From Bacteroidales bacterium (GTDB taxonomy: Bacteria > Bacteroidota > Bacteroidia > Bacteroidales > WCHB1-69): DNA of 64,000 bases. The notes beneath the pieces were generated by a model that had not been told where the DNA came from, ran no database searches, and saw only the letters and a program-made list of their open reading frames with translations. Location: contig JAGCGA010000007.1 of the NCBI GenBank assembly GCA_017649855.1, positions 1-64,000 on the forward strand. The letters are read 5' to 3'. The translations under genes and the position numbers were made by a program. Of the stretch, positions 47,526-56,927 are shown one piece after another. The number at the start of each line of letters is the position of its first letter. Within the stretch, counting starts at the first letter, position 1.

Positions 47526-50500
47526 CTACTCTACTTTCACCCTCACCCCAGCAGAGTGCGACTGGAACTCCGGCGCGTACATGCACTCGATGTGCGTGAT
47601 GCCGTTGCTGAAGTCGCCCGACTGGGTGGCGAAGAGGGTGTACTCAAAGACGTATTTGCCTTTCGGCATCCAGTCGATGAAGAAGTGTGTGGCCGCATCA
47701 CGCGTGGACTCATAATACCACAGCCCACCTTGGTATTTGTACTGCGAGAAGACGTTGACCGGCTCGAAGGCGGCAGCACGCATATCTTTGAGATGCACAA
47801 ACTCCATGTCGCGGTCTGCCGTGATGACCACCCGCACGCGCACCTTATCGCCCTTCCGCAACGGCTGCTCTGCCGTGATGGCCTTCAGCACCTCGCCCTT
47901 GTCGGTGTTCTCCACCTTGTAGAGCTGCTTCTCGATGACCAGGTTCTTGTCGTCACTACGGGTGATCTTGTCCAGGTTCTCAAAATACTGCCAGTAGAGG
48001 CCTCCCCATGCAGGGCCGTCGGTACCTTTCTCGATGCGCACGTTGGCCTTGTCGGCGGTGATCTCCTCACCCGTCCAGGCTTTCTTGAAGTAGCCGGTAC
48101 CGGCCTCGGTCTGCACGGTCTCGTCGGGCAGGCGCACGCTCCCCACCGTGACCGCCACGGTCTTGTCGTCCGCCACCAACGTCTTGTTCAGCAGCAGCGA
48201 ATAGACAGCCTCAGTGGTCGATTTGGTAGTGCCCCAGTGCTGGGTCTGTTTCTGCTTGAGAAGCCACAACTGCATCTGCGCCAGCGACTCTTCGTCTTCC
48301 GGCGTGATGGTGTGGAACGCCTCGATCAGCATCGCCTGCCGCTCCACGGGCTGCTCGTACCAGAACCATCCCCCACCCTGCTTCTTCCAGAACATGCCCA
48401 TCTCCTCACTGTGCTGGGCCATGCTCTTGAGGTAGGCGACAATCGCCTTCGCCACCTTCTGATCGCCATTGCGCCAGGCGGTGAGCGCAATCATGGCCTG
48501 CGTGTAGAAAGACTCTGACTTCCAGCCTTTCAACAATGCCTTGTAGCAGGTGTCGTAGGCGGCCTTGTATTTCGAATCAAGATTCTGCTTGTAGAAACTG
48601 CGGGCGTAGAGGTAGTGGGTCTCGTCAATATAGCTGTAGTGATACTTTTTGCGGTCGAGGTAGCGCTGGTACATCTGCGCGTCCATGTAGGAGACGGCGT
48701 TGCGAAGCGTGCTGTTGGCCACGTCGGTGCTTACACCCAAGGCTTTGAGATGACCGAAGCCCGCCACGATGTGCCGCGTGATGAAGTCGCTGCTCTTGCC
48801 GCCGGAAAACCACGGCCAGCCGCCATCGCCGTTCTGCGCCTGCTGCAGCTTCCTCAGGGTGGAAGCCTCCTCCTTGGCCATCCGCTTGAAGTCGAACATG
48901 GCAGCCAGGGCCTGCTTGTTGGCGCCCTCGCGTTGCGCGTCAAGCACCCATGGGGTCTCCTCCAGCATCACCTGCTTAAGGTCTTGATTCTTCTCCAAGG
49001 CGGAGCAGAAAGCATCGGGCGACTCCACCTGCCAGCGGTTGAAGACCTCCTCTATGACGGGGTTGGCTTTCAGGATGTGCGTGGCGAGGGCGTTGGCGTA
49101 GTAGCGGCTGAAGCGCTGTTCGTTGCACTCGTAGGGATATTCCATCATGTAGGGCATCGCTTGGATAGCATACCACACGGGGTTGGGCGTGCTTTCCACC
49201 GTCAAACGGTAATGTTTAAGGGTTGTAGAGACATTTCCTGAAACGTCTCTACCGTCCCTTGCACCGAAGCTGTCCCGCAATTTATTGAACGTAAATAATT
49301 TCGATCCTTTGCCCGAGATATAGAACGGCATCGTCTCGGTCACCATCATGCGGTTAGTGAGCACCGGGAGGGTCTTCTCCTCGCCGTCGCCGGCCACACC
49401 CTGCGGGTCGGTGTTGTGGGCGACAATGCGGTAGGTGACAGCAGGCACATCCGCAGGCACCACGATGCGGAAATGGATTTCGGAGGAGGCGTCGGCGGAC
49501 ACGTCATATTGTTGGGTGCCGTCTGCAGAGACGTTCCATGGGACGTCTCTACGGTCCGAATCCGTTATGATCATCGAAATCGGTTGATTGTTCACGGCAT
49601 TGAACATCTGCAACGTCACGTGCCCGCAAATGTTCCGGCCGCTCATGTTCACCACCTTGGCGGAGAAGTCCATGGTGTCGCCCTCGCGGAGGAAACGCGG
49701 CGCGTTGGGCACGATCATCACGTCCTTGGCGGTCTGCACGAACTTTTCGAAACGGCCGGTCATCAGGGCGGGGTTGTGGGCCACACCCTGCATCTTCCAC
49801 TTGGTGAGCGCGTCGGGCATGGTGAAGCTGATAAAGACATCGCCACGCTCATCGGTGCGCAGTTGCGGGTAGAAGAAGGCAGTCTCGGCGAAGTTGGTGC
49901 GAATCTGCTCGACAGGAGAATCTGAAGCACCTCCGGCAGCACTTTGGGCAACAGCCTTGGCAGCCATGGGCGCAGAATCACCCCATTCATAGCTTATGTC
50001 CATATCCGCAGATTCTTCCACGGCAAGCTCCACATAGTCCACATTAGAATTCGACAAACGAACACCATCCACTATCGTTTGGGCGCCGTCGCTGCGGTTG
50101 CCACGCACGGCCATCATCTTTCCATAGTTACGCGTGCATGAAGCCGCAGAAAATCTCAACCAATCTCTTGTCAAGAAGAGCGAATAGGCAAGATTAAGAT
50201 CCCGGTAATTGTATTTACTGAAAAATCTCCCAAAATTGAAGGCCTGAAAATTAGCTTGGATTCTGTTCCATGGGACAAAGAAGCTTAAACTATGATCATT
50301 ACGACTCCCCAGCGCATCCAAGGCCATATCATACATCGAACACAACAGTTCTGCAGACAAAGGCTTACCATCCTTATCGGTCAGGCGGATCTGATACTCC
50401 TCCGGACTGCCCGGCAAGGTCTTGTCGCGGAATCGCAGGAATTCAAACCGGATGTCCTTCCTGTCATCCGTGACCGATACGGTTCTGAACTCTTCAGTGA

Positions 50501-53500
50501 GTTCATATTGGCTGGCACAAAGAAGATGGACACTCAGGCCTCCCATGTCAGCGGCAGTAACCGGATAGGTAATCGTTTGGGTGTTTCCATGCAGCGTGAT
50601 CCACTTGGCGACCACTTTTTCATGATGGGCGTAGATCTCGCACAACACATTAGCTTCAGGGAGGATGCTTCCGACTGTAACCGTCAAGGTTTCGCCCACA
50701 TTGACAGAATTGTCCATCACGGCCCACAACTGCTTATAGGCTGTGCATTTCTTACTCCCTTCCTGATAAATGTGCGTATAATCTTCGGCTTCTATACGAT
50801 TTCCATGGTCATCTTCGGTACTAAACAGCACTTTGTAGTAACCATCCGGCAAATTCTGCAGATTGGGGAATGTGAAATAGGCGGCAGTGTCTTTGCTTAC
50901 CTGGATCGTACCCTTCTGCACAGAGACAGCAGGCCAGTTTTCGAGCTTTGGTTCCCCATGGAAAGCAATCCAAGGGAATTTCTTTTGTATCAAGTTCGTA
51001 TCGGAAATCATCACATCCGACGGAGCTATAGCATAACTTTTATACTGGTCAGGGGTCTGCAACCGGAAAATCTCATATCCGACCACACCATTCTGCGCTT
51101 TACCAGCTGTGTTGGTCAGCGAAATCCGATATCGGTTGTCGGTTTTATTGGCCGCAATATCACTCGGCATATCACATGACAACAAAAGATTTCGGCTGCT
51201 CACATACACCACCGTGCTGCCGCTGTGAGTCTCGCCATTGATGTCGGTGACATCCACCGAAACCTCATATCGGTAAAGCGGGATATAACGACGCAGTGTC
51301 ATATCCTCCTCTGTGGGGAAGATGATCTGGAAATGACCATCATCATCGGTTTGCAGGGTGCCTTGCGCCACCGTGAGCGGTTCAGGGGTCGGGAGCCAGC
51401 AGTAGCTGCGCCACCACGGGAAAGAGGTGGTGCGGGTCACACGATAGCTCACCGAAGCGCCATCCAACGGATAGCCTGCCAACGCCATGGCGCTGCCCTT
51501 CACTGTCACCTCCTGCCCAATGGAGAAGGTCTCCTCCGGCGTTTCCACCTCCACCTCAAAGGCCGGCAGCTTATACTCCTCCACCGAAATCGCATGGCTG
51601 AAGGAATGCTTGCCCACATAGACATATATTTGGTACGTGCCAGTCAGCCCACCCTCAGGCAAGGCAAACTCGCCGGCCACCGAACCAAACTCATTGGTTC
51701 TCAACTCCATCTCTTCCACATCTTGGAAGTTCACATCCTTCAGCACGACTTTAACAGGGGTGTCGGCGAGCAGGACGGAATGATCATCTTTAAAAATATG
51801 CTCAAAGATGCCTTTAAAATATACCGTTTGTGTGGGACGATACAGCGTACGATCCGTGAAAAGATGGGCATTGATACGTTCTTCCCCCTTCATTTCTGCA
51901 AGTTCCCACCAGGAAAAACCACCAAAATTGAAGATCTGCCCATGCCAGGATACCTTGAAGTCTTTACTGCCCGAATAACGACCTTTGTTCAAAAACTCGA
52001 AACGGCAGAATCCATCGTTGTCTGTGGTCTTGACGACAGTCTGATTGTTGTTGGTGGTCATGGTGACCTTGGCATTGGACAATGGCTTGCCCGTCTGTTG
52101 ATGCAAAACCAGAATTTCCAAGCCGTGTTCCGTGCTGCGTCTCATCACTTCAATATCACCAATCTGGAAATGATTACATTCACGAGGCGTGTGGGCATCC
52201 CATTTGGAGGAAGGTTGGTCGGAAACCAAAAGCCAATAAGCTCCTGCCGGAAGTTCGGGCAACACATACAGTCCCGTATGATTTATCATGTCCTCTTCAT
52301 CCGAAAGATCCACCACCTCTTGATAAACTGCTTTCGCAGCGGTAACATATTCCAAAAGTTGATCGTTACTCTTCCACTCGGATACACTCGTGGCTTTCAC
52401 CACCTTCACATACATCTTTTGGCAGTTGGCAAAACTGACGCGCCAAAGGGAAGGCGATCCCGTGGGAAAGCATGAATTGCGATGGGCAAAGGGTGAAACG
52501 GAGATAGTCCGTTCATGCAATTGGCGAACAGCTCTATTCACGTTCTCTTTATATAAGGAGCTACCAGAAGCATTGACGGCGATCTTCAGCCAAGACTCGG
52601 CCTTGACCAAGTCGTCGCGATGCGTAGATAAAGCGTACTCATCATAACGTTCGGAAATTGTCTGATCATCATATCGATCCATATACAACGAACCGATCTT
52701 ATAGGCAATATAACCATACCCTTGCATGGATTCGCACTCTTTCGACCATTCTTCCAGATACTGGATATACCAATCCAAGGAATTATCGGGGGCAAGCCCT
52801 TGACCACGCATAAAATCGTATCGTTCAATGGTCAGCATGATGAAATCCTTCTCTTGACGGCGAGTCAGGTGATAGCTTGTAAGGTCTTGATATATAGACA
52901 GAACCATCTCCAGCACAGAAGCTGTAGGCGTGACAGACAATGGAATCCCCAGAAATTGGACGTTGTTCCAAAGAAGCTCTTTGGGAAGAGACCGATCCGG
53001 TCGTTCATCACGCAAATCGGATACCAGATATTCGAGCGTCCGATAGGCCAGCACCTCGTATAATGTCTTGACTTGTAACTGTTTCTCATTTTTCTGCAGG
53101 AGAACAGCATAGGACTTTGCATCGACCGCTTTCAGCTTGTCGGCATGTTCCAACGAAGCCAAATACTCCTCCCGTGCGCGCCATTCGAACGTCTTCGCGT
53201 CCCACTCCTTGAAGTCGGCAGGCGTCTCGTCGGCGATTTGGGTACGATTCTGGATATCCCAGCGATTCCCGTTGTAATACTCCCACAAAAACTGCCCCAT
53301 ACAACTGTGCCAGATGGCGTTGGCGACCGGATCTTGTGTGGTCAACTCCAAGTTTTGGTTGACAAGTTGCCAAACAGTGTCGGCACAATCGTCATATTTG
53401 GCGGATCCCAGCCCTATCTGTTTCCAGATATCGGATATCTGCTGCGGTGTCTGTTGTGACATACCCATGGTGATGATGGTGGTTAAGGTTATGGTGAATA

Positions 53501-53513
53501 AAATCTTTTTCAT
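47526..53513 (-). CDS. Bacterial alpha-2-macroglobulin with thioester
   Basis: A 1,995-residue secreted protein. The start at 53513 (MKKILFTITLTTIITMGMS) is chosen because the longer frame to 53591 begins at the transcription start. A signal peptide without lipobox is followed by a region of about 350 residues unlike other A2Ms, an MG1/carboxypeptidase-regulatory-like part (LEILVLHQQTGKPLSNAKVT), MG2 (FTDRTLYRPTQTVYFKGIF), the A2M domain (FFYPQLRTDERGDVFISFTM) and the thioester domain with CNEQ (Cys1463-Gln1466). It should trap proteases covalently at the cell envelope. Two 28-nt palindromes are read in frame (residues 1321-1330 and 1421-1430). No penicillin-binding protein gene is adjacent. 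Confidence 0.93.
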   Translation of the reverse strand: MKKILFTITLTTIITMGMSQQTPQQISDIWKQIGLGSAKYDDCADTVWQLVNQNLELTTQDPVANAIWHSCMGQFLWEYYNGNRWDIQNRTQIADETPADFKEWDAKTFEWRAREEYLASLEHADKLKAVDAKSYAVLLQKNEKQLQVKTLYEVLAYRTLEYLVSDLRDERPDRSLPKELLWNNVQFLGIPLSVTPTASVLEMVLSIYQDLTSYHLTRRQEKDFIMLTIERYDFMRGQGLAPDNSLDWYIQYLEEWSKECESMQGYGYIAYKIGSLYMDRYDDQTISERYDEYALSTHRDDLVKAESWLKIAVNASGSSLYKENVNRAVRQLHERTISVSPFAHRNSCFPTGSPSLWRVSFANCQKMYVKVVKATSVSEWKSNDQLLEYVTAAKAVYQEVVDLSDEEDMINHTGLYVLPELPAGAYWLLVSDQPSSKWDAHTPRECNHFQIGDIEVMRRSTEHGLEILVLHQQTGKPLSNAKVTMTTNNNQTVVKTTDNDGFCRFEFLNKGRYSGSKDFKVSWHGQIFNFGGFSWWELAEMKGEERINAHLFTDRTLYRPTQTVYFKGIFEHIFKDDHSVLLADTPVKVVLKDVNFQDVEEMELRTNEFGSVAGEFALPEGGLTGTYQIYVYVGKHSFSHAISVEEYKLPAFEVEVETPEETFSIGQEVTVKGSAMALAGYPLDGASVSYRVTRTTSFPWWRSYCWLPTPEPLTVAQGTLQTDDDGHFQIIFPTEEDMTLRRYIPLYRYEVSVDVTDINGETHSGSTVVYVSSRNLLLSCDMPSDIAANKTDNRYRISLTNTAGKAQNGVVGYEIFRLQTPDQYKSYAIAPSDVMISDTNLIQKKFPWIAFHGEPKLENWPAVSVQKGTIQVSKDTAAYFTFPNLQNLPDGYYKVLFSTEDDHGNRIEAEDYTHIYQEGSKKCTAYKQLWAVMDNSVNVGETLTVTVGSILPEANVLCEIYAHHEKVVAKWITLHGNTQTITYPVTAADMGGLSVHLLCASQYELTEEFRTVSVTDDRKDIRFEFLRFRDKTLPGSPEEYQIRLTDKDGKPLSAELLCSMYDMALDALGSRNDHSLSFFVPWNRIQANFQAFNFGRFFSKYNYRDLNLAYSLFLTRDWLRFSAASCTRNYGKMMAVRGNRSDGAQTIVDGVRLSNSNVDYVELAVEESADMDISYEWGDSAPMAAKAVAQSAAGGASDSPVEQIRTNFAETAFFYPQLRTDERGDVFISFTMPDALTKWKMQGVAHNPALMTGRFEKFVQTAKDVMIVPNAPRFLREGDTMDFSAKVVNMSGRNICGHVTLQMFNAVNNQPISMIITDSDRRDVPWNVSADGTQQYDVSADASSEIHFRIVVPADVPAVTYRIVAHNTDPQGVAGDGEEKTLPVLTNRMMVTETMPFYISGKGSKLFTFNKLRDSFGARDGRDVSGNVSTTLKHYRLTVESTPNPVWYAIQAMPYMMEYPYECNEQRFSRYYANALATHILKANPVIEEVFNRWQVESPDAFCSALEKNQDLKQVMLEETPWVLDAQREGANKQALAAMFDFKRMAKEEASTLRKLQQAQNGDGGWPWFSGGKSSDFITRHIVAGFGHLKALGVSTDVANSTLRNAVSYMDAQMYQRYLDRKKYHYSYIDETHYLYARSFYKQNLDSKYKAAYDTCYKALLKGWKSESFYTQAMIALTAWRNGDQKVAKAIVAYLKSMAQHSEEMGMFWKKQGGGWFWYEQPVERQAMLIEAFHTITPEDEESLAQMQLWLLKQKQTQHWGTTKSTTEAVYSLLLNKTLVADDKTVAVTVGSVRLPDETVQTEAGTGYFKKAWTGEEITADKANVRIEKGTDGPAWGGLYWQYFENLDKITRSDDKNLVIEKQLYKVENTDKGEVLKAITAEQPLRKGDKVRVRVVITADRDMEFVHLKDMRAAAFEPVNVFSQYKYQGGLWYYESTRDAATHFFIDWMPKGKYVFEYTLFATQSGDFSNGITHIECMYAPEFQSHSAGVRVKVE
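49225..49252. repeat. 28-nt palindromic repeat inside the A2M gene, copy 2
   Basis: Imperfect palindrome GTAGAGACATTTCC...AAACGTCTCTAC. In the A2M frame it encodes GRDVSGNVST (residues 1421-1430). Confidence 0.88.
49525..49552. repeat. 28-nt palindromic repeat inside the A2M gene, copy 3
   Basis: Near-perfect palindrome GCAGAGACGTTCC...GGACGTCTCTAC, exactly 300 nt from copy 2 and in the same frame. It encodes RRDVPWNVSA (residues 1321-1330). Confidence 0.9.
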
Positions 53514-53595
53514 ACGAGCAAAAAATAAAAAAGCATCATAGACAACGACATACTGACATTGTTTAGTATGCTTCACAGGTAATTGATTCAACTCG

Positions 53596-53603
53596 CAAAA
53601 TTA
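53596..53603 (-). promoter_or_regulatory. -7 box of the A2M gene
   Basis: TAATTTTGC on the minus strand, about 80 nt before the chosen ATG. Confidence 0.6.
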
Positions 53604-53645
53604 TAAAAAAATAATCATGGCCTCTTCTGATATGCATAAATATTA

Positions 53646-53653
53646 TATTTTTG
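53646..53653 (+). promoter_or_regulatory. -7 box of the 53671 gene and lptB
   Basis: TATTTTTGC, 18 nt before the ATG at 53671; it excludes the ATG at 53617. Confidence 0.65.
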
Positions 53654-53670
53654 CCCTAAATTTTTCAAGT

Positions 53671-54084
53671 ATGAATTTGAGCAGCAACACAGAGACTGTC
53701 AACATGCCGGCAGAGCGACTATACACCCTTCTGAGCGCCTTCTGCGACACCACCAGTCCGGCCTTCCAGGAACTCAAGAAAATGGCAGACATCACCCCTA
53801 TGGAGAATGGCTTCGGCTTCAACTCCTCCATGATCAACGGGGTGGTCAAAATCAAGGATGCCATGCCTCTTACTCGTGTCACCTACTCTATTGACACGGA
53901 CAAGAAAATCTCCGGCGAGGCGACATTCCTGATCCACAGCCAAGACGAGACACACTCAGATCTGCAAATCAAAGCCGACGCCGAAGTGCCATTCCTCATG
54001 AAGGCTTTCATTGAGAAGCCGCTACAAGATGCTATGAATCAAATAGTACGTAGAATCAAGGAGATGGTAGAACAACAAGCCTAA
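53671..54084 (+). CDS. SRPBCC-like small protein
   Basis: A 137-residue cytosolic protein. The order of a strand ([22 protein letters not shown]), a central beta region ([28 protein letters not shown] ... [24 protein letters not shown]) and a long C-terminal helix ([27 protein letters not shown]) fits the START/SRPBCC lipid-binding fold. It is 11 nt from lptB and probably co-transcribed. A link to lipid or envelope handling is inferred from lptB only. Confidence 0.7.
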   Translation: MNLSSNTETVNMPAERLYTLLSAFCDTTSPAFQELKKMADITPMENGFGFNSSMINGVVKIKDAMPLTRVTYSIDTDKKISGEATFLIHSQDETHSDLQIKADAEVPFLMKAFIEKPLQDAMNQIVRRIKEMVEQQA

Positions 54085-54095
54085 TCATATTGGAT

Positions 54096-54827
54096 ATGGA
54101 GCATCACATTCGGACAGAACTGTTAGTCAAGAAATACAAGAACCGCACGGTGGTCAACGAGGTCTCCGTGGAGTTCTCTCAGGGTGAGATTGTTGGCCTT
54201 TTAGGTCCTAACGGAGCTGGCAAGACGACCTCATTCTACATGATTGTCGGACTCATCAAGCCCTTCTCGGGCAAGATATTCCTCGACGAGCAGGAGATCA
54301 CCACTTTTCCCATGTACCGGAGAGCACAGCTGGGCATCTCCTACCTGCCGCAGGAGGCCTCCATCTTCCGTCATCTGACCGTGGAGGACAACATCCGTTC
54401 CATTTTGGAATTCAAATATCCGAACAAGGGCGAGCGCAAAGATAGGCTCGAGAGTCTCATCTCAGAGTTCAACATCCAGAAGGTGCGCAAGAACAAGGGC
54501 AACAACCTGTCGGGTGGCGAGCGCCGCCGCGTGGAGATCGCCCGCTGCCTGGCTTCCGATCCCAAGTTCATCCTCCTCGACGAGCCCTTCGCTGGCGTCG
54601 ACCCTATCGCCGTGGAAGACATCCAGCACATCGTCGCCAAACTCAAGGACAAGAATATCGGCATCGTCATCACCGACCACAACGTGCATGAGACGCTCTC
54701 CATCACGGACCGCGCCTATCTGCTCTACGAAGGCAAAGTGCTGAAGTCGGGCACCGCCGAAGATCTCGCCGCCGACCCTATCGTCAAGCGCGTCTACCTG
54801 GGCTCCAACTTCGAATTACGGAAATAG
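54096..54827 (+). CDS. lptB: LPS export ABC transporter ATP-binding protein
   Basis: The 243-residue ATPase drives LPS extraction from the inner membrane by LptFG. Walker [13 protein letters not shown]-loop [16 protein letters not shown], signature [15 protein letters not shown], Walker [14 protein letters not shown] and switch His (ITDHNV) are present; the [12 protein letters not shown] and [15 protein letters not shown] blocks are typical of LptB. The ATG at 54096 is preferred to a TTG two codons earlier. Confidence 0.97.
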   Translation: MEHHIRTELLVKKYKNRTVVNEVSVEFSQGEIVGLLGPNGAGKTTSFYMIVGLIKPFSGKIFLDEQEITTFPMYRRAQLGISYLPQEASIFRHLTVEDNIRSILEFKYPNKGERKDRLESLISEFNIQKVRKNKGNNLSGGERRRVEIARCLASDPKFILLDEPFAGVDPIAVEDIQHIVAKLKDKNIGIVITDHNVHETLSITDRAYLLYEGKVLKSGTAEDLAADPIVKRVYLGSNFELRK

Positions 54828-54829
54828 GT

Positions 54830-56545
54830 CTACTCTAATCCGAACACAAAGCTGAACGGTTTCCCGCCACACTGCACATTCATCTCCTCCACTCGGTACT
54901 TTTCTCCCTTCTTCAAGGGTGGGAGAGTTATCAGATAACATTCCACATGTGCATCGCCGGCAGCCTCCGCGCTGATTTGTTTCACTTTCACTTTGCCCCC
55001 GCTCTTCACCTCAAAGCTCAAAGAGCCACTGTTCGGGGCCGAATAGTACACCGTCGCCATGGTCTGCCATTTGCCGTTCTTCTGCTTCACAAGCCTGTAG
55101 TCAGCAAAATAGACGCTCGCATCGGGATAAGAATAGGACTGTTGGCGAAGGATGTTGTAGGCTTTCAGAAAATCCGGGATGCCATAGCCCATCTGAGGGT
55201 TTTTATCAAGTGCGTAGAAAGAACCGCTTTTGCGCACGGCATCCATGATCTCCACATTGTTTTTCTCGGGAAAGGCTTGCCAGAGGCAGGCCACCATACC
55301 AGCCATGATTGGCGAGGCGAAGGAGGTGCCCGCAGCCATCGAGAGTTTCCCTTTGCCGTTGCAGACCGAGGCCATCAGGCCCAGGGCGCAGACGTCGGGT
55401 TTGAGCCGCCCGTCAGCCGTCGGGCCAAAAGAGGAAAACGAGGCCGCTGAGCTGTCAGCCATCACCGCCCCCACCGAGAGAATGCCGTTGGCATCCGCCG
55501 GCGTACCGATATACTTCCACTTGCCGGAGCCCTCATTGCCAGCACTGTTACAGATGATCATCCCCTTGGCAGAGGCTATCGTCGCAGCCTGAGAGGCACG
55601 ACTGACGATTCCATTCAGATCGGCATAGGTGCGCCGTTGCGAAACGGTATCGTCAAACTTCGTGTATCCCAGCGAAGAATTCAGCACCTGACATCCCAGG
55701 CTGTCGGCCCATTCCAGGCCTGCCACCCAGTAGTCCTCCTCCACCTTCGTCTCAGAACGGGAATCCTCGGTCTGGCAAAGGTAATACTCCGCCATCGGAG
55801 CCGTACCGACCAACTGCCCGGGATTGAAGGAAGCCATACACGAGAGCACCATGGTGCCATGATTGTGCTTTCTGAACGGATTCTCATCAGGGCGCACTAT
55901 GTTACGGGCACCCAGCAGTCGGTGATCCTCCCGAAGTGTCTGGAAGAAAGGGATGGAATCCACATTCTCGAAACCTCCGTCCATCACCATCATCCGGACG
56001 CCCTGGCCCATATAGCCCATCCGATGAAGCCAGTGGGCGTTGGTCATCCGTACTTGCAGGTCTGAACGGCCATAATCAATAGATGCGGGAGTCCCTGAGG
56101 CTATCGAACTGGTCGCCAAAGCGGGATCAGATGCATACTCATAGAGCAGCACGGGCTCTTCCTCTACCGTATCCAGCCGAGATGTGCACTCCACCTGCGC
56201 CACAAAAGGAAGGCGACGAAGCAAGGAAATAACCGAATCTTGAGTACTATAGATGGTGATTGCATTCAACCATTTGGAGGTGGCACAGAGATAGGCTGTG
56301 CTGTCTGCAGCCAAGACTCGGCGCACATATTCGGGATTGACAGGCAGGTCCGTCGTCGTGACGGGAATGCGGAAATGCTGACGTTGTTGGATGGCTCGGG
56401 GTGACAGGAACTCTTCCGGGTGGGCCACCGTATACGGAGTCCCGACCTTGTCCTTGAAGTGCACCCAATATTTGGCAGGCGTCTGGGCCTGGAGGGTCAT
56501 CATATTCGCCAGAAAGAACAGAATCAGCAATCGTTGTATCTTCAT
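54830..56545 (-). CDS. Exported subtilisin-like serine protease (S8)
   Basis: A 571-residue secreted protease. Signal peptide ends near LQAQT; a propeptide of about 110 residues follows. The catalytic triad is Asp189 (VMDGGFEN), His229 (KHNHGTMVLS) and Ser408 (AAGTSFASP), with the oxyanion Asn in NSAGNEG. The C-terminal 110 residues form a beta-rich domain ending SFVFGLE; it does not look like the T9SS sorting domain. It is convergent with lptB (2-nt gap). Confidence 0.93.
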   Translation of the reverse strand: MKIQRLLILFFLANMMTLQAQTPAKYWVHFKDKVGTPYTVAHPEEFLSPRAIQQRQHFRIPVTTTDLPVNPEYVRRVLAADSTAYLCATSKWLNAITIYSTQDSVISLLRRLPFVAQVECTSRLDTVEEEPVLLYEYASDPALATSSIASGTPASIDYGRSDLQVRMTNAHWLHRMGYMGQGVRMMVMDGGFENVDSIPFFQTLREDHRLLGARNIVRPDENPFRKHNHGTMVLSCMASFNPGQLVGTAPMAEYYLCQTEDSRSETKVEEDYWVAGLEWADSLGCQVLNSSLGYTKFDDTVSQRRTYADLNGIVSRASQAATIASAKGMIICNSAGNEGSGKWKYIGTPADANGILSVGAVMADSSAASFSSFGPTADGRLKPDVCALGLMASVCNGKGKLSMAAGTSFASPIMAGMVACLWQAFPEKNNVEIMDAVRKSGSFYALDKNPQMGYGIPDFLKAYNILRQQSYSYPDASVYFADYRLVKQKNGKWQTMATVYYSAPNSGSLSFEVKSGGKVKVKQISAEAAGDAHVECYLITLPPLKKGEKYRVEEMNVQCGGKPFSFVFGLE

Positions 56546-56592
56546 TGGTAACAGAAATTAAATATAGAAAATGGGCTGCTGTAACAGCGCGG

Positions 56593-56600
56593 CAAAGATA
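56593..56600 (-). promoter_or_regulatory. -7 box of the S8 protease gene
   Basis: TATCTTTGC on the minus strand, about 48 nt before the ATG. Confidence 0.6.
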
Positions 56601-56631
56601 AACATTATTATATAGTCACCGACCTCAGAAG

Positions 56632-56663
56632 AAAAAAGGCACTCATGGAATCCACAAGTGCCT
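56632..56663 (-). terminator. Terminator of the tRNA-Ser/tRNA-Val unit
   Basis: In minus-strand reading AGGCACT...AGTGCCT (7-bp stem) is followed by six Ts, 12 nt after the tRNA-Val 3' end. Confidence 0.75.
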
Positions 56664-56674
56664 CATCTGTCGTG

Positions 56675-56749
56675 TGATCTGTACAAGATTTGAACTTGTG
56701 ACCTCTTGCCTGTCAAGCAAGCGCTCTAAACCAACTGAGCTAACAGATC
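56675..56749 (-). tRNA. tRNA-Val (GAC)
   Basis: 75 nt with complete cloverleaf: acceptor GATCTGT/ACAGATC, D-arm GCTC/GAGC, anticodon stem CTTGC/GCAAG with loop TTGACAG (anticodon GAC), T-arm ACAAG-TTCAAAT-CTTGT. CCA is not encoded. Confidence 0.95.
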
Positions 56750-56754
56750 AGGTG

Positions 56755-56842
56755 CGGAAAGACTGGGATTCGAACCCAGGAGGCGCTTTTGGCGCCTACA
56801 CGCTCTCCAGGCGTGCGCCTTCGACCACTCGGCCATCTTTCC
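56755..56842 (-). tRNA. tRNA-Ser (GGA)
   Basis: 88 nt class II tRNA: acceptor GGAAAGA/TCTTTCC, anticodon stem CACGC/GCGTG with loop CTGGAGA (anticodon GGA), long variable arm GGCGCC-AAAA-GCGCC, T-arm CTGGG/CCCAG. It lies 5 nt upstream of tRNA-Val in one unit. Confidence 0.96.
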
Positions 56843-56852
56843 TTTGCGGCCG

Positions 56853-56860
56853 CAAAAGTA
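56853..56860 (-). promoter_or_regulatory. -7 box of the tRNA-Ser/tRNA-Val unit
   Basis: TACTTTTGC on the minus strand, 10 nt before the tRNA-Ser 5' end, so the primary leader would be only a few nt. Confidence 0.65.
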
Positions 56861-56895
56861 CATTTTTTTTCGATTATTCAAACTATAAAATTTTA

Positions 56896-56903
56896 TATCT
56901 TTG
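56896..56903 (+). promoter_or_regulatory. -7 box of the endonuclease gene
   Basis: TATCTTTGC, 24 nt before the ATG at 56928. Confidence 0.65.
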
Positions 56904-56927
56904 CATTTTTAGCATTTTATCCTAGAA

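Noticed and set aside
54830..55160. T9SS sorting domain at the end of the S8 protease
   Set aside because: The C-terminus lacks the YPNP-type start and the final basic strand seen in the two clear T9SS proteins.
56674..56925. Open frames across the tRNA-Ser/tRNA-Val pair
   Set aside because: They overlap two well-folded tRNAs; not protein genes. The same holds for frames at 61576-61818.
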